Assembly: GCF_036242395.1 (NCBI RefSeq)
Contig: NZ_CP108458.1
Span: 5,518,001 to 5,582,000 of the forward strand
Direction: 5' to 3'
Length of the DNA: 64,000 nt
Origin: Kitasatospora sp. NBC_01266
GTDB lineage: Bacteria; Actinomycetota; Actinomycetes; Streptomycetales; Streptomycetaceae
Positions 20,258 through 28,711 of this stretch are shown in pieces. The position numbers and the translations under genes were made by a program. A model generated the notes under the pieces. It searched no databases. It was not told where the DNA came from and was given only the letters and a program-made list of their open reading frames with translations. Positions within the stretch are counted from its first letter, which is position 1. Each line of letters begins with the position of its first letter.

Positions 20258-21268
20258 GTGTTGGCCTACATCATCCGCAGGACGTTCGCCGCCCTGGTAC
20301 TGCTGCTGGTTGTCAGCGCGGTCACCTTCGGCATCTTCTTCCTGCTCCCGAGAATCGCGGGCGAGACCACCGACCAGCTCGCCGCCCAGTACATCGGCAA
20401 GAACCCCACGCCCGAGGCGATGGAGGCGATCAAGAGGAACCTGGGCTTCGACCAGCCGCTGTACATCCAGTACGGGCGGTTCGTGAAGCAGCTCTTCGTC
20501 GGCGCCCAGTACCGCTACGGCCCGGATGCGACGACCTGTCACGTGCCGTGCTTCGGCTACTCGTTCAAGAACCACGTCGAGGTCTGGCCGGAGATCCGCA
20601 GCCGGATCCCGGTCACCTTCTCGCTGGCCATCGGCGCCGCCGTGCTCTGGGTGCTGGCCGGCGTGGCCACCGGGGTGATCTCGGCACTGCGACCCAAGTC
20701 GATCTTCGACCGCCTCTCGATGGGCGTCGCGCTGGCCGGCGTCTCGCTGCCGATCTTCTTCACCGGCGCCCTGCTGCTCACCCTGTTCAGCTACAAGTGG
20801 CCGATCTTCGCCAATCTGCACTACGTCAACTTCACCGACAACCCGCTGCAGTGGGCCAGCAACCTGGTGCTGCCGTGGATCTCGCTGGCCTTCCTCTACT
20901 CCGCGCTCTACGCCCGGCTCACCCGCTCCGGGATGCTGGAGACGATGAGCGAGGACTACATCCGCACCGCTCGGGCCAAGGGCCTGCCGGAGCGGGACGT
21001 GGTGGTCCGGCACGGGCTGCGCGCGGCGCTCACCCCGCTGCTCACCATCTTCGGCATGGACCTGGGTCTGCTGCTCGGCGGCGCGGTGATCACCGAGCAG
21101 GTCTTCTCGCTGCAGGGCATCGGCTTCTACGCGGTCTCCTCGATCTCCGACAACGACCTGCCCAAGATCCTCGGAGTGACCCTGGTCGCGGCCTTCTTCA
21201 TCGTCTTCTGCAACCTGCTGGTTGACCTCCTGTACGCCGCCGTCGACCCCCGGGTGAGGCTGTCATGA
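20258..21268 (+). CDS. Peptide/nickel-type ABC transporter permease (DppB-like)
   Basis: A 336-residue permease starting GTG-TTG at 20258 (MLAYIIRRTFAALVLLLVVSAVTFGIFFLLP), with GGAG 10 nt upstream. The N-terminal helix and the large periplasmic loop (QYIGKNPTPEAMEAIKRNLGFDQPLYIQYGRF) are typical of OppB/DppB. The EAA loop reads EDYIRTARAKGLPERDVVVRHGLRAAL. The end overlaps the next ATG by 4 nt (ATGA), indicating translational coupling to the ATPase gene. Confidence 0.94.
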   Translation: MLAYIIRRTFAALVLLLVVSAVTFGIFFLLPRIAGETTDQLAAQYIGKNPTPEAMEAIKRNLGFDQPLYIQYGRFVKQLFVGAQYRYGPDATTCHVPCFGYSFKNHVEVWPEIRSRIPVTFSLAIGAAVLWVLAGVATGVISALRPKSIFDRLSMGVALAGVSLPIFFTGALLLTLFSYKWPIFANLHYVNFTDNPLQWASNLVLPWISLAFLYSALYARLTRSGMLETMSEDYIRTARAKGLPERDVVVRHGLRAALTPLLTIFGMDLGLLLGGAVITEQVFSLQGIGFYAVSSISDNDLPKILGVTLVAAFFIVFCNLLVDLLYAAVDPRVRLS

Positions 21269-22317
21269 CCATCAAGCCCCCGACGACCGACCCGGGTACC
21301 GAGTTCCTCTCCGTGCGCGACCTGCGGATCCACTTCGACACCGACGACGGGCTGGTCAAGTCGGTCGACGGGGTCAGCTTCGACCTGGCGCGCGGTCGCA
21401 CGCTGGGCATCGTGGGCGAGTCCGGCTCCGGCAAGTCGGTCACCTCGCTGGGCATCATGGGCCTGCACCGCAGCAAGCGGGCCCGGATCAGCGGCGAGAT
21501 CTGGCTGGACGGCCAGGAGTTGGTGGCCGCCGATGCCGACCGGGTGCGCCGGCTGCGCGGCCGTTCGATGGCGATGATCTTCCAGGACCCGCTGACCGCG
21601 ATGCACCCGTACTACACGGTGGGCGCCCAGATCGTCGAGGCCTACCGGGTGCACCACCCGCAGGCCTCCAGGAAGGATGCCCGCAAGCGCGCGATCGAGA
21701 TGCTCGACCGGGTGGGGATCCCGCAGCCGGACCGGCGGGTCGACGACTACCCGCACCAGTTCTCCGGCGGCATGCGCCAGCGCGCGATGATCGCCATGGC
21801 GCTGGTCAACGACCCCGCGCTGCTGATCGCCGACGAGCCGACCACCGCGCTGGACGTCACCGTGCAGGCCCAGATCCTGGACCTGATCCGCGACCTGCAG
21901 CAGGAGTTCGGCTCCGCGGTCATCATCATCACCCACGACCTGGGCGTGGTGGCCGAGTTGGCCGACGACATCCTGGTGATGTACGCCGGGCGGTGCGTGG
22001 AGCGCGGCCCGGCCACCGCCCTCTTCGACGCACCCGAACACCCGTACACCTGGGGCCTGCTGGGCTCGATGCCGCGGCTGGACCGGCCGCTGCAGGAGCG
22101 GCTGATCCCGGTCCGCGGCACCCCGCCGAGCCTGATCAACGTGCCCGACGGCTGCGCCTTCCACCCGCGCTGCCCGTACGCCGAGTTGACCGGCGGGCGG
22201 TCCCACGCCGAGCGGCCCTCGCTCGCCGAGACCGACCCGGGGCACTTCGCCGCCTGCCACCTGCCGATCGCCGAGCGGCACCGGATCTTCACCGACGAGA
22301 TCGCGCCCAAGCTGTGA
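21265..22317 (+). CDS. Peptide ABC transporter ATPase (DppD-like)
   Basis: A 350-residue cytosolic ATPase. Walker A is GESGSGKSVTSL, the Q-loop FQDPLTAMHPYYTVG, signature FSGGMRQRAMIAMAL, Walker B LLIADEPTTALD, and the switch His lies in IIITHDLGVV. The C-terminal oligopeptide-transporter extension has Cys residues CAFHPRCPYAE and FAACHLP, probable iron-sulfur or metal ligands seen in this subfamily. It pairs with the next gene to form the ATPase heterodimer. Confidence 0.95.
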   Translation: MTIKPPTTDPGTEFLSVRDLRIHFDTDDGLVKSVDGVSFDLARGRTLGIVGESGSGKSVTSLGIMGLHRSKRARISGEIWLDGQELVAADADRVRRLRGRSMAMIFQDPLTAMHPYYTVGAQIVEAYRVHHPQASRKDARKRAIEMLDRVGIPQPDRRVDDYPHQFSGGMRQRAMIAMALVNDPALLIADEPTTALDVTVQAQILDLIRDLQQEFGSAVIIITHDLGVVAELADDILVMYAGRCVERGPATALFDAPEHPYTWGLLGSMPRLDRPLQERLIPVRGTPPSLINVPDGCAFHPRCPYAELTGGRSHAERPSLAETDPGHFAACHLPIAERHRIFTDEIAPKL

Positions 22318-22354
22318 ACGCCCTGGCTGTGAACGATCTGGAGAGCAAAGCGTC

Positions 22355-23449
22355 ATGACGGATTCTGTGGACCTGGCCAAGCCTGTCGCGGCGCCGGTCG
22401 GCGACCCGCTGCTGCGGGTCACCGACCTGGAGCGGCACTTCCCGATCCACCAGGGCGTGCTGCGCCGGCGCAGCGGCGCGGTGCGCGCGGTGGACGGGAT
22501 CAGCTTCTCGGTGCGGGCCGGCGAGACCCTCGGCGTGGTGGGCGAGTCCGGCTGCGGCAAGTCGACGATGGGCCGGCTGGTCACCCGGCTCGACGAACCG
22601 ACCGGCGGCAAGGTCGAGTTCGAGGGCCGGGACATCACCCACCTGAGCACCGGCGCGATGCGACCGCTGCGCAAGGACATCCAGATCATCTTCCAGGACC
22701 CGTACTCCTCGCTGAACCCCCGGCACACGGTGGGCACCATCGTGGGCGCGCCGTTCAAGCTGCAGAAGGTGGCCACCGAGGGCGGGGTGAAGAAGGCCGT
22801 CCAGGAGCTGCTGGAGCTGTGCGGGCTCAGCCCCGAGCACTACAACCGCTACCCGCACGAGTTCTCCGGCGGCCAGCGCCAGCGGATCGGCATCGCCAGG
22901 GCGCTGGCGCTGCGCCCGAAGATGATCGTGGCCGACGAGCCGGTCTCGGCGCTGGACGTCTCGATCCAGGCGCAGGTGGTCAACCTGCTGGACGACCTGC
23001 AGCGCGAACTCGGGCTGACCTATCTGATCATCGCCCACGACCTCTCGGTGGTCCGGCACGTCTCGGACCGGGTCGCGGTGATGTATCTCGGCAAGATCGT
23101 GGAGATCGCCGACCGGGACGCGCTCTACGGCCGCCCCGCGCACCCGTACACCGTGGCGCTGATGTCGGCGGTCCCCTCGCCCGACCCGCGCCGCAAGGAG
23201 CGGCGTGTGGGGGCACCTCCCGGCGGTAGCCGGGGGCGCATATTGCTCACCGGTGACGTGCCCTCGCCGATCAACCCGCCCAGCGGCTGCCGCTTCCGCA
23301 CCCGCTGCTGGAAGGCCCAGGAGATCTGCGCGAGCCAGGAGCCGCCGCTGGCCCAGCTGGCGCCCGGACACCTGACGGCGTGCCACTTCCCGGAGAACAC
23401 CGGCAGCGCCGCCGGCGCGGCGGACGCGGTGGGCGCCGGGAACGCGTAG
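22355..23449 (+). CDS. Peptide ABC transporter ATPase (DppF-like) with an in-frame palindrome insert
   Basis: A 364-residue ATPase, last gene of the importer operon. Walker A is GESGCGKSTMGR, the Q-loop FQDPYSSLNPRHTVG, signature FSGGQRQRIGIARAL, and Walker B MIVADEPVSALD. The C-terminal extension has CRFRTRCWKAQEIC and ACHFPE. Between DPRRKER and ILLTGDVPSPINPPSGC the protein has about 11 extra residues (RVGAPPGGSRG) relative to the usual family join. They are encoded by a palindromic stretch with CCCGGC-ggta-GCCGGG, described separately. Confidence 0.94.
   Translation: MTDSVDLAKPVAAPVGDPLLRVTDLERHFPIHQGVLRRRSGAVRAVDGISFSVRAGETLGVVGESGCGKSTMGRLVTRLDEPTGGKVEFEGRDITHLSTGAMRPLRKDIQIIFQDPYSSLNPRHTVGTIVGAPFKLQKVATEGGVKKAVQELLELCGLSPEHYNRYPHEFSGGQRQRIGIARALALRPKMIVADEPVSALDVSIQAQVVNLLDDLQRELGLTYLIIAHDLSVVRHVSDRVAVMYLGKIVEIADRDALYGRPAHPYTVALMSAVPSPDPRRKERRVGAPPGGSRGRILLTGDVPSPINPPSGCRFRTRCWKAQEICASQEPPLAQLAPGHLTACHFPENTGSAAGAADAVGAGNA
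23205..23238 (+). repeat. Palindromic element inserted in frame in DppF-like gene
   Basis: The sequence GTGGGGGCACCTCCCGGCGG followed by tagccgggggc contains CCCGGC-ggta-GCCGGG. It looks like the short GGGGGCACCTCCC-type palindromes that I recall between Streptomyces genes. Here it sits inside a coding region without breaking the frame. Confidence 0.55.
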
Positions 23450-23580
23450 CGGCTGCCCGGCAGGATCCGCCGGAGCGCCCCGAGCGCTGCCGCCGGACGA
23501 GAGAAGCCCTGGTCGGCGCCACCCGAACGGCCAGGGCCACCGGATTCGGCGCCGCCCGGCGCCCGGGAGACACTGGCCCG

Positions 23581-24240
23581 GTGACCTCGCAGCTTTTCGC
23601 GCCCGACGTGCAGCAGACCCTCGACCTGATCGGCATCTTCGTCTTCGCCCTGTCCGGGGGCCTGCTCGCCGTGCGCAAGAACATGGACATCGTCGGTATC
23701 TGCGTGCTGGCCGAGGCCACCGCGCTGGGCGGCGGCGTGCTGCGCGACCTGCTGATCGGGGCCGTCCCGCCGGCCGCCTTCACCAACGTCGGCTACTTCT
23801 CGACCCCGCTGGTGGCCGGGCTGGTGGTCTTCTTCCTGCACCCCGAGGTGGAGCGGATCAACCGCGCGGTGCAGACCCTGGACGCGCTGGGCCTGGGCCT
23901 GTTCTGCGTGACCGGCACGGTCAAGGCGCACGACTACGGGCTCGGCTCGGTCGCCTCGGTGGCGCTCGGCCTGCTGACCGCGGCCGGCGGCGGGGTGATC
24001 CGCGACGTGCTGGCGATGGAGCCGCCGTCCCTGCTGCGCTGGGACCGCGAGGTCTACGCGGTGCCCGCGCTGGTCGGCTCCACCCTGGTGGCCGTCCTGA
24101 TCGCGGTGGACCACCTGACCACGCTGACCGCGAGCAGCGCCGCGATGATCGCCTTCGGGCTGCGGATGCTCGCGCTCAGGTATGGCTGGCGCGCACCGCG
24201 TGCTTGGCACCGCAACGGTTCTCGCACCAGCGAGGAGTAG
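23581..24240 (+). CDS. TRIC-type cation channel / UPF0126 membrane protein
   Basis: A 219-residue membrane protein from GTG 23581. It has two homologous halves, each with a Gly-rich segment: ATALGGGVLRDLLIG and LTAAGGGVIRDVLAMEPPSLL. That internal repeat with GGGxxRD is the hallmark of bacterial TRIC (YadS/UPF0126) proteins, which form trimeric monovalent-cation channels. Seven hydrophobic spans can be traced. Its 3' end overlaps the convergent IclR gene by 65 nt, so both C-termini come from the same DNA. Confidence 0.9.
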   Translation: MTSQLFAPDVQQTLDLIGIFVFALSGGLLAVRKNMDIVGICVLAEATALGGGVLRDLLIGAVPPAAFTNVGYFSTPLVAGLVVFFLHPEVERINRAVQTLDALGLGLFCVTGTVKAHDYGLGSVASVALGLLTAAGGGVIRDVLAMEPPSLLRWDREVYAVPALVGSTLVAVLIAVDHLTTLTASSAAMIAFGLRMLALRYGWRAPRAWHRNGSRTSEE

Positions 24241-24994
24241 GCGAGCCGCCGTAGGCCAGCGAGATCGCCTCCACCGTGCAGAGCAGCTCGGGCAGCAGCC
24301 GGCTCAGCTCGCCCAGTGCCGCCGTCGCCGGCGCCGAGATCGCGCAGGCGGCCACCGGGCGGCCCTCGCTGTCCGAGATCGGGGCGGCCAGGCAGTTCAC
24401 CGCCTCCTCGTACTCGGCCTGGTCCAGCGCCCAGCCCTGGCGGCGCACCGCGGCCAGGTCGGTGCGCAGTTCGGTGGCCGAACGCAGGCTGCGCGGGGTG
24501 CGGGTCGGGAACTCCTGGCCAGCCAGCACCGCCGCCAGCTGATCCTCGGTCAGCCCGGCCAGCAGCACCTTCCCGGTGGCGGTCGCGGTGGCCGGAGCGC
24601 GCCGCCCGATCGCGGAGGCGGCGCCCAGCCAGCCCTCGCCCGAGCCCGGGTGGCGGCCCTCCACCTTGTCCACGTAGAGCACCTCGGCGCCTTCGAGCAC
24701 GGCCAGGTGCACGGTGTGCCCGTACCGCTCGTTCAGCGAGGCCAGGTACGGCGCGGAGACCTGGCGGACGTCGATGCCCTCCAGCGCGGTGTGCGCCAGC
24801 GAGAGCAGCCGCCCGCCCAGCCGGTAGCGGTGGTCGGCCTGCCGGTGGACGAACCCGTGCTCCTCCAGGGTCCGCAGCAGTCGCAGCGCGGTGGACTTGT
24901 GCACACCGATCCGGGTGGCGGCCTGCTCCAGCGAGGCCGGGCCGTCGCCCAGCGAGGCCAGGATGGTCAACGCCCGGTCCACGGTCTGCGACAT
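24176..24994 (-). CDS. IclR-family transcriptional regulator with Cys/His tail
   Basis: A 272-residue repressor-type protein. The winged helix is SQTVDRALTILASLGDGPASLEQAATRIGVHKSTALRLLRTL; the C-terminal effector domain runs from about residue 80 (LNERYGHTVHLAVLEGAEVLYVD) to LSRLLPELLCTVEAISLAYGG. After the normal family end there are about 20 residues, RWCENRCGAKHAVRASHT, containing C-x3-C-x3-H-x5-H. Divergent cysteine desulfurase or the convergent channel could be targets, but no operator was identified in the 118-nt gap. Confidence 0.92.
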   Translation of the reverse strand: MSQTVDRALTILASLGDGPASLEQAATRIGVHKSTALRLLRTLEEHGFVHRQADHRYRLGGRLLSLAHTALEGIDVRQVSAPYLASLNERYGHTVHLAVLEGAEVLYVDKVEGRHPGSGEGWLGAASAIGRRAPATATATGKVLLAGLTEDQLAAVLAGQEFPTRTPRSLRSATELRTDLAAVRRQGWALDQAEYEEAVNCLAAPISDSEGRPVAACAISAPATAALGELSRLLPELLCTVEAISLAYGGSPTPRWCENRCGAKHAVRASHT

Positions 24995-25112
24995 GGCCGG
25001 AGGCTAACCCCGCCTCGCAGCCCGTGCAATGGCCAAATCGTGACCGCACGATGCCCACCGGTCCCGGGCCAGGAGCCGGGCTCCGCGCGCGGGCGCCTAC
25101 ACTGGTGCAGCC

Positions 25113-26282
25113 ATGCCATACCTTGACCATGCGGCCACCACCCCGATGCTCCCCGAGGCGATCGCCGCGATGACGGCGCACCTCGGTGTCACCGGCAACG
25201 CCTCCTCCCTGCACGCCGCCGGCCGCCGGGCCCGGCGGGTGATCGAGGAGTCCCGCGAGTCGCTGGCCGCCGCACTGGGCGCCCGGCCGAGCGAGATCGT
25301 CTTCACCGGCGGCGGCACCGAGTCCGACAACCTGGCGGTCAAGGGCCTGTACTGGTCCCGCCGGGACGCCGACCCGGCCCGTACCCGGGTGCTGTGCAGC
25401 CCGGTCGAGCACCACGCGGTGCTGGACGCGGTGCACTGGCTGGCCGAGCACGAGGGCGCCCAGGTCGAGTACCTGCCGGTCGACGGCTACGGGCGGGTGC
25501 ACCCCGAGGTGCTGCGCGCGGCCGTCGAGCGGGACCCCGGCTCGGTCGCGCTGATCACCGTGATGTGGGCCAACAACGAGGTCGGCACCCTCCAGCCGAT
25601 CACCGAACTCTCGGCGATCGCACGCGAGTTCGGCATCCCGATGCACGCCGACGCGGTGCAGGCGCTGGGCCAGGTGCCGGTCTCCTTCGCCGATTCCGGG
25701 CTGGACGCGCTGACCGTCACCGGGCACAAGGTCGGCGGCCCGTACGGGGTCGGCGCGCTGCTGCTCTCCCGCACCGTGACGCCGGTGCCGGTGCTGCACG
25801 GCGGCGGCCAGGAGCGCGATGTGCGCTCCGGCACCCTGGACGTGCCCGCCGCGGCCGGCTTCGCGGCGGCCGCCACGCTGGCCGTCGAGCGGCAGCCCGA
25901 GCAGGCGGTGCTGCTCGCCGCCCTGCGCGAGGAGCTGATCGCCCGGGTGCGCGCCGCCGTCCCCGACGCGGTGCTCAACGGCGACCCGCTCGCCGCCGGC
26001 CGGCTGCCCGCCAACGCGCACTTCTCCTTCCCCGGCTGCGAGGGCGACGCGCTGCTGATGCTGCTGGACGCCGCCGGGATCGAGTGCTCCACCGGCTCGG
26101 CCTGCTCGGCGGGCGTGCCGCAGCCCAGCCACGTGCTGCTGGCGGTCGGGGCCGACCCGCTGCTGGCCCGCTCCTCGCTGCGCTTCTCGCTGGGGCACAC
26201 CTCCACCGGCGCGGACGTGGACGCGCTGGCGCGGGCGATCGGCCCGGTGGTGGAGCGGGCCCGCAATGCGGGGCAGCGCTGA
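25113..26282 (+). CDS. Cysteine desulfurase (NifS/IscS family)
   Basis: A 389-residue PLP enzyme that moves sulfur from cysteine to an acceptor. The opening YLDHAATTPMLPEA is typical. The PLP Lys lies in TVTGHKVGGPYGVGALL and the persulfide Cys in IECSTGSACSAGV. It heads a tight rightward operon; mnmA follows 28 nt later, so its likely role is to supply sulfur for tRNA 2-thiouridine at U34. Iron-sulfur assembly is a further possibility, since no other acceptor gene is nearby. Confidence 0.95.
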   Translation: MPYLDHAATTPMLPEAIAAMTAHLGVTGNASSLHAAGRRARRVIEESRESLAAALGARPSEIVFTGGGTESDNLAVKGLYWSRRDADPARTRVLCSPVEHHAVLDAVHWLAEHEGAQVEYLPVDGYGRVHPEVLRAAVERDPGSVALITVMWANNEVGTLQPITELSAIAREFGIPMHADAVQALGQVPVSFADSGLDALTVTGHKVGGPYGVGALLLSRTVTPVPVLHGGGQERDVRSGTLDVPAAAGFAAAATLAVERQPEQAVLLAALREELIARVRAAVPDAVLNGDPLAAGRLPANAHFSFPGCEGDALLMLLDAAGIECSTGSACSAGVPQPSHVLLAVGADPLLARSSLRFSLGHTSTGADVDALARAIGPVVERARNAGQR

Positions 26283-26310
26283 TCCGGGCATTGCGTACCC
26301 TGGGGGGACT

Positions 26311-27453
26311 ATGACTGACTTCCCAGGCGCCCCGTCCGGGCCACAGGCCAGCACCCGTCTGCGCGTCCTCGCCGCGATGTCCGGCGGGGTCGACTCCGCC
26401 GTGGCCGCCGCCCGCGCGGCCGAAGCCGGGCACGAGGTCACCGGGGTGCACCTGGCGCTGTCGTCCAACCCGCAGTCCTTCCGCACCGGCGCCCGCGGCT
26501 GCTGCACCCTGGAGGACTCCCGGGACGCCCGCCGGGCCGCTGACGTGATCGGCATCCCGTTCTACGTCTGGGACCTGGCCGAGCGGTTCCGCGAGGACGT
26601 GATCGACGACTTCGTCGCCGAGTACGCCGCCGGCCGCACCCCCAACCCCTGCCTGCGCTGCAACGAGAAGATCAAGTTCGCCGCGCTGCTGGACAAGGCG
26701 ATCGCCCTGGGCTTCGACGCGGTGTGCACCGGCCACTACGCGCGGATCGTCGACCTGCCCGGCGGCGGTCGCGAGTTGCACCGCGCGGTGGATGGGGCCA
26801 AGGACCAGTCCTATGTGCTCGGGGTGCTGGACGCCGAGCAGTTGGCGCACTCGCTCTTCCCGCTCGGGGACACGACGAAGGACGAGATCCGCCTGGAGGC
26901 CGAGCGCCGGGGCCTGGCGGTGGCCAAGAAGCCGGACAGCCACGACATCTGCTTCATCGCCGACGGCGACACCCAGGGCTTCCTGGCCCAGCACCTCGGC
27001 GCCGCGACCGGCGACATCGTGGACGAGACCGGGGCGAAGGTCGGCGAGCACGACGGCGCCTACGGCTTCACCATCGGCCAGCGCAAGGGCCTGCGGATCG
27101 GGCGGCCCGCGCCGGACGGCAAGCCGCGCTACGTGCTGGACATCTCGCCGGTGAACAACACCGTGACGGTCGGCCCGGTGGAGGGCCTGGACGTGCAGGG
27201 CCTCACCGCGATCCGCCCGCGCTGGTGCGGCGCCGAGCCGGCGGGGGAGGGGCGCTATACCGCCCAGCTGCGCGCGCACGGCGAGGAGGTGCCGGTGACC
27301 GCCTCGGTCGTCGGCGGAGAGCTGCGGGTGCGGCTGGACCGCGCGGTGCGGGGCATCGCGCCGGGGCAGGCCGTGGTGCTCTACGACGGGACCCGGGTGG
27401 TGGGTTCGGCCACCATCGCCGAAACTGAGCGGCGGGCCGTGGCGGAGATCTGA
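26311..27453 (+). CDS. mnmA: tRNA-specific 2-thiouridylase MnmA
   Basis: A 380-residue enzyme that thiolates U34 of Lys, Glu and Gln tRNAs using ATP. The PP-loop is AAMSGGVDSAVAAA; the two catalytic Cys lie in TPNPCLRCNEKIKF and SHDICFIADGD. The middle domain contains DQSYVLGVL and the end has the beta-barrel tRNA-binding domain. The ATG at 26311 has GGGGGGA just upstream. It lies directly behind a cysteine desulfurase, its expected sulfur donor. Confidence 0.96.
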   Translation: MTDFPGAPSGPQASTRLRVLAAMSGGVDSAVAAARAAEAGHEVTGVHLALSSNPQSFRTGARGCCTLEDSRDARRAADVIGIPFYVWDLAERFREDVIDDFVAEYAAGRTPNPCLRCNEKIKFAALLDKAIALGFDAVCTGHYARIVDLPGGGRELHRAVDGAKDQSYVLGVLDAEQLAHSLFPLGDTTKDEIRLEAERRGLAVAKKPDSHDICFIADGDTQGFLAQHLGAATGDIVDETGAKVGEHDGAYGFTIGQRKGLRIGRPAPDGKPRYVLDISPVNNTVTVGPVEGLDVQGLTAIRPRWCGAEPAGEGRYTAQLRAHGEEVPVTASVVGGELRVRLDRAVRGIAPGQAVVLYDGTRVVGSATIAETERRAVAEI

Positions 27454-27468
27454 TAGGTCTTTTCCACT

Positions 27469-27996
27469 ATGAACATCACCGTTTTCTGCTCCGCGAACCC
27501 ACTCGACGCCCGCTACACCGCCCCCGCGGCCGAGTTCGCCCGGCTGCTCGGCGAGGGCGGCCACACCCTGGTCTGGGGCGGCTCCGACGCCGGCCTGATG
27601 GGGCAGCTCGCCGACGGCGTCAGGGCGGCCGGCGGCAAGCTGGTCGGCATCCTGGTGGAGCTGCTCGCGCACAAGGCCTACCAGGACGCCGACGAACTGG
27701 TGATGACCGCCGACCTGGCCGAGCGCAAGGCCCAGCTGCTGGCCCGGGCGGACGCCGTCGTGGTGCTGGTCGGCGGCCTCGGCACACTGGACGAGGTCAC
27801 CGAGGTGCTGGAACTGAAGAAGCACGACCTGCACGACAAGCCGGTGGTGGTGCTGGACAGCGAGGGCTTCTACGACGGCCTGCGCACCCAGCTGCGGCGG
27901 ATGGACGCCGAGGGCTTCCTGCCCCGCCCGCTCGCCGAGCTGATCACCTTCGCCGACACCCCCGCCGAGGTCTTCGGCCACCTCGCCGCCTCCTGA
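27469..27996 (+). CDS. LOG-family phosphoribohydrolase-like protein
   Basis: A 175-residue Rossmann-fold protein of the TIGR00730/LOG group, whose members cleave the ribose phosphate from cytokinin or other nucleoside monophosphates. Visible motifs are VFCSANPLDARY at the start, VWGGSDAGLMGQLADG, and the GGLGTLDEVTEVLELKKH catalytic/binding motif (usually PGGxGTxxE; here VGGLGTLDE). It starts 15 nt after mnmA and is part of the same operon. A role in nucleotide metabolism fits but the substrate is not known. Confidence 0.88.
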   Translation: MNITVFCSANPLDARYTAPAAEFARLLGEGGHTLVWGGSDAGLMGQLADGVRAAGGKLVGILVELLAHKAYQDADELVMTADLAERKAQLLARADAVVVLVGGLGTLDEVTEVLELKKHDLHDKPVVVLDSEGFYDGLRTQLRRMDAEGFLPRPLAELITFADTPAEVFGHLAAS

Positions 27997-28010
27997 TAGG
28001 ACCTCAGCTC

Positions 28011-28700
28011 ATGGCCACTCACCTGATCACCGGCGCCGGCTCAGGCATCGGCGCCGCCGTCGCGCAGCGCCTGCTCGACCGCGGCGACGACCTCTGGCTG
28101 CTCGCCCGCGACGCCGGCCGGGCCGCCGAACTGCGCGAACGCTTCCCCGGCGCCCAGACCCTGGTCGGCAACCTCACCGACCCCGGAAAGCTCGCCTGGG
28201 CCTTCGGCCACCAGACCCTCCCGCTGGAACTCGACTCGGTGCTGCACATCGCGGGCGTCGTCGAACTCGGCCCGGTCGCCGACACCCCGGTCAAGGTCTG
28301 GAACGAGACCCTGGCCGTCAACCTGGTCGCGCCCGCCGAGCTGACCCGCCTGCTGCTGCCCCAGCTGCGCCAGGCCCAGGGCCACGTCGTCTTCGTCAAC
28401 TCCGGCGCGGGCCTGGCCGCGCACGCCGACTGGGGCTCCTACGCGGCCAGCAAGTTCGGCCTGCGCGCGCTGGCCGACTCGCTGCGCCAGGAGGAGCACG
28501 CCGCCGGGGTCCGGGTCACCACCGTCTACCCGGGGCGCACGGCAACCGCGATGCAGCTGAAGGTGCACCAGCAGGAGGGCAAGGTGTTCGACGCCGAGCG
28601 CTGGATCGCCCCGGACTCGGTCGCCACCGCCGTCCTGACGGCCCTTGACCTGCCGCGCGACGCCGAGCTCAGCGAGATCACGGTGCGCCCGGGGCGGTAG
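28011..28700 (+). CDS. Short-chain dehydrogenase/reductase
   Basis: A 229-residue classical SDR. The cofactor motif is TGAGSGIGAAVAQRLL, followed by GNLTDPG, HIAGVVELG (the NAG-equivalent), VNSGAGLAAHADWGSYAASKFGLRAL with the Ser/Tyr-x3-Lys catalytic set, and YPGRTATAM. The acidic/basic position after the glycine motif (LLARDAGRAAELRERF) favours NADPH. The substrate is unknown. It is separated by 14 and 11 nt from its neighbours, so it belongs to the mnmA operon. Confidence 0.92.
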   Translation: MATHLITGAGSGIGAAVAQRLLDRGDDLWLLARDAGRAAELRERFPGAQTLVGNLTDPGKLAWAFGHQTLPLELDSVLHIAGVVELGPVADTPVKVWNETLAVNLVAPAELTRLLLPQLRQAQGHVVFVNSGAGLAAHADWGSYAASKFGLRALADSLRQEEHAAGVRVTTVYPGRTATAMQLKVHQQEGKVFDAERWIAPDSVATAVLTALDLPRDAELSEITVRPGR

Positions 28701-28711
28701 CCTGGGCCGCT

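Noticed and set aside
17237..21013. 1258-codon leftward open frame opposite the peptide transporter
   Set aside because: It spans three genuine transporter genes and two intergenic hairpins, and its His/Val/Gly/Asp-rich product has no recognisable motif.
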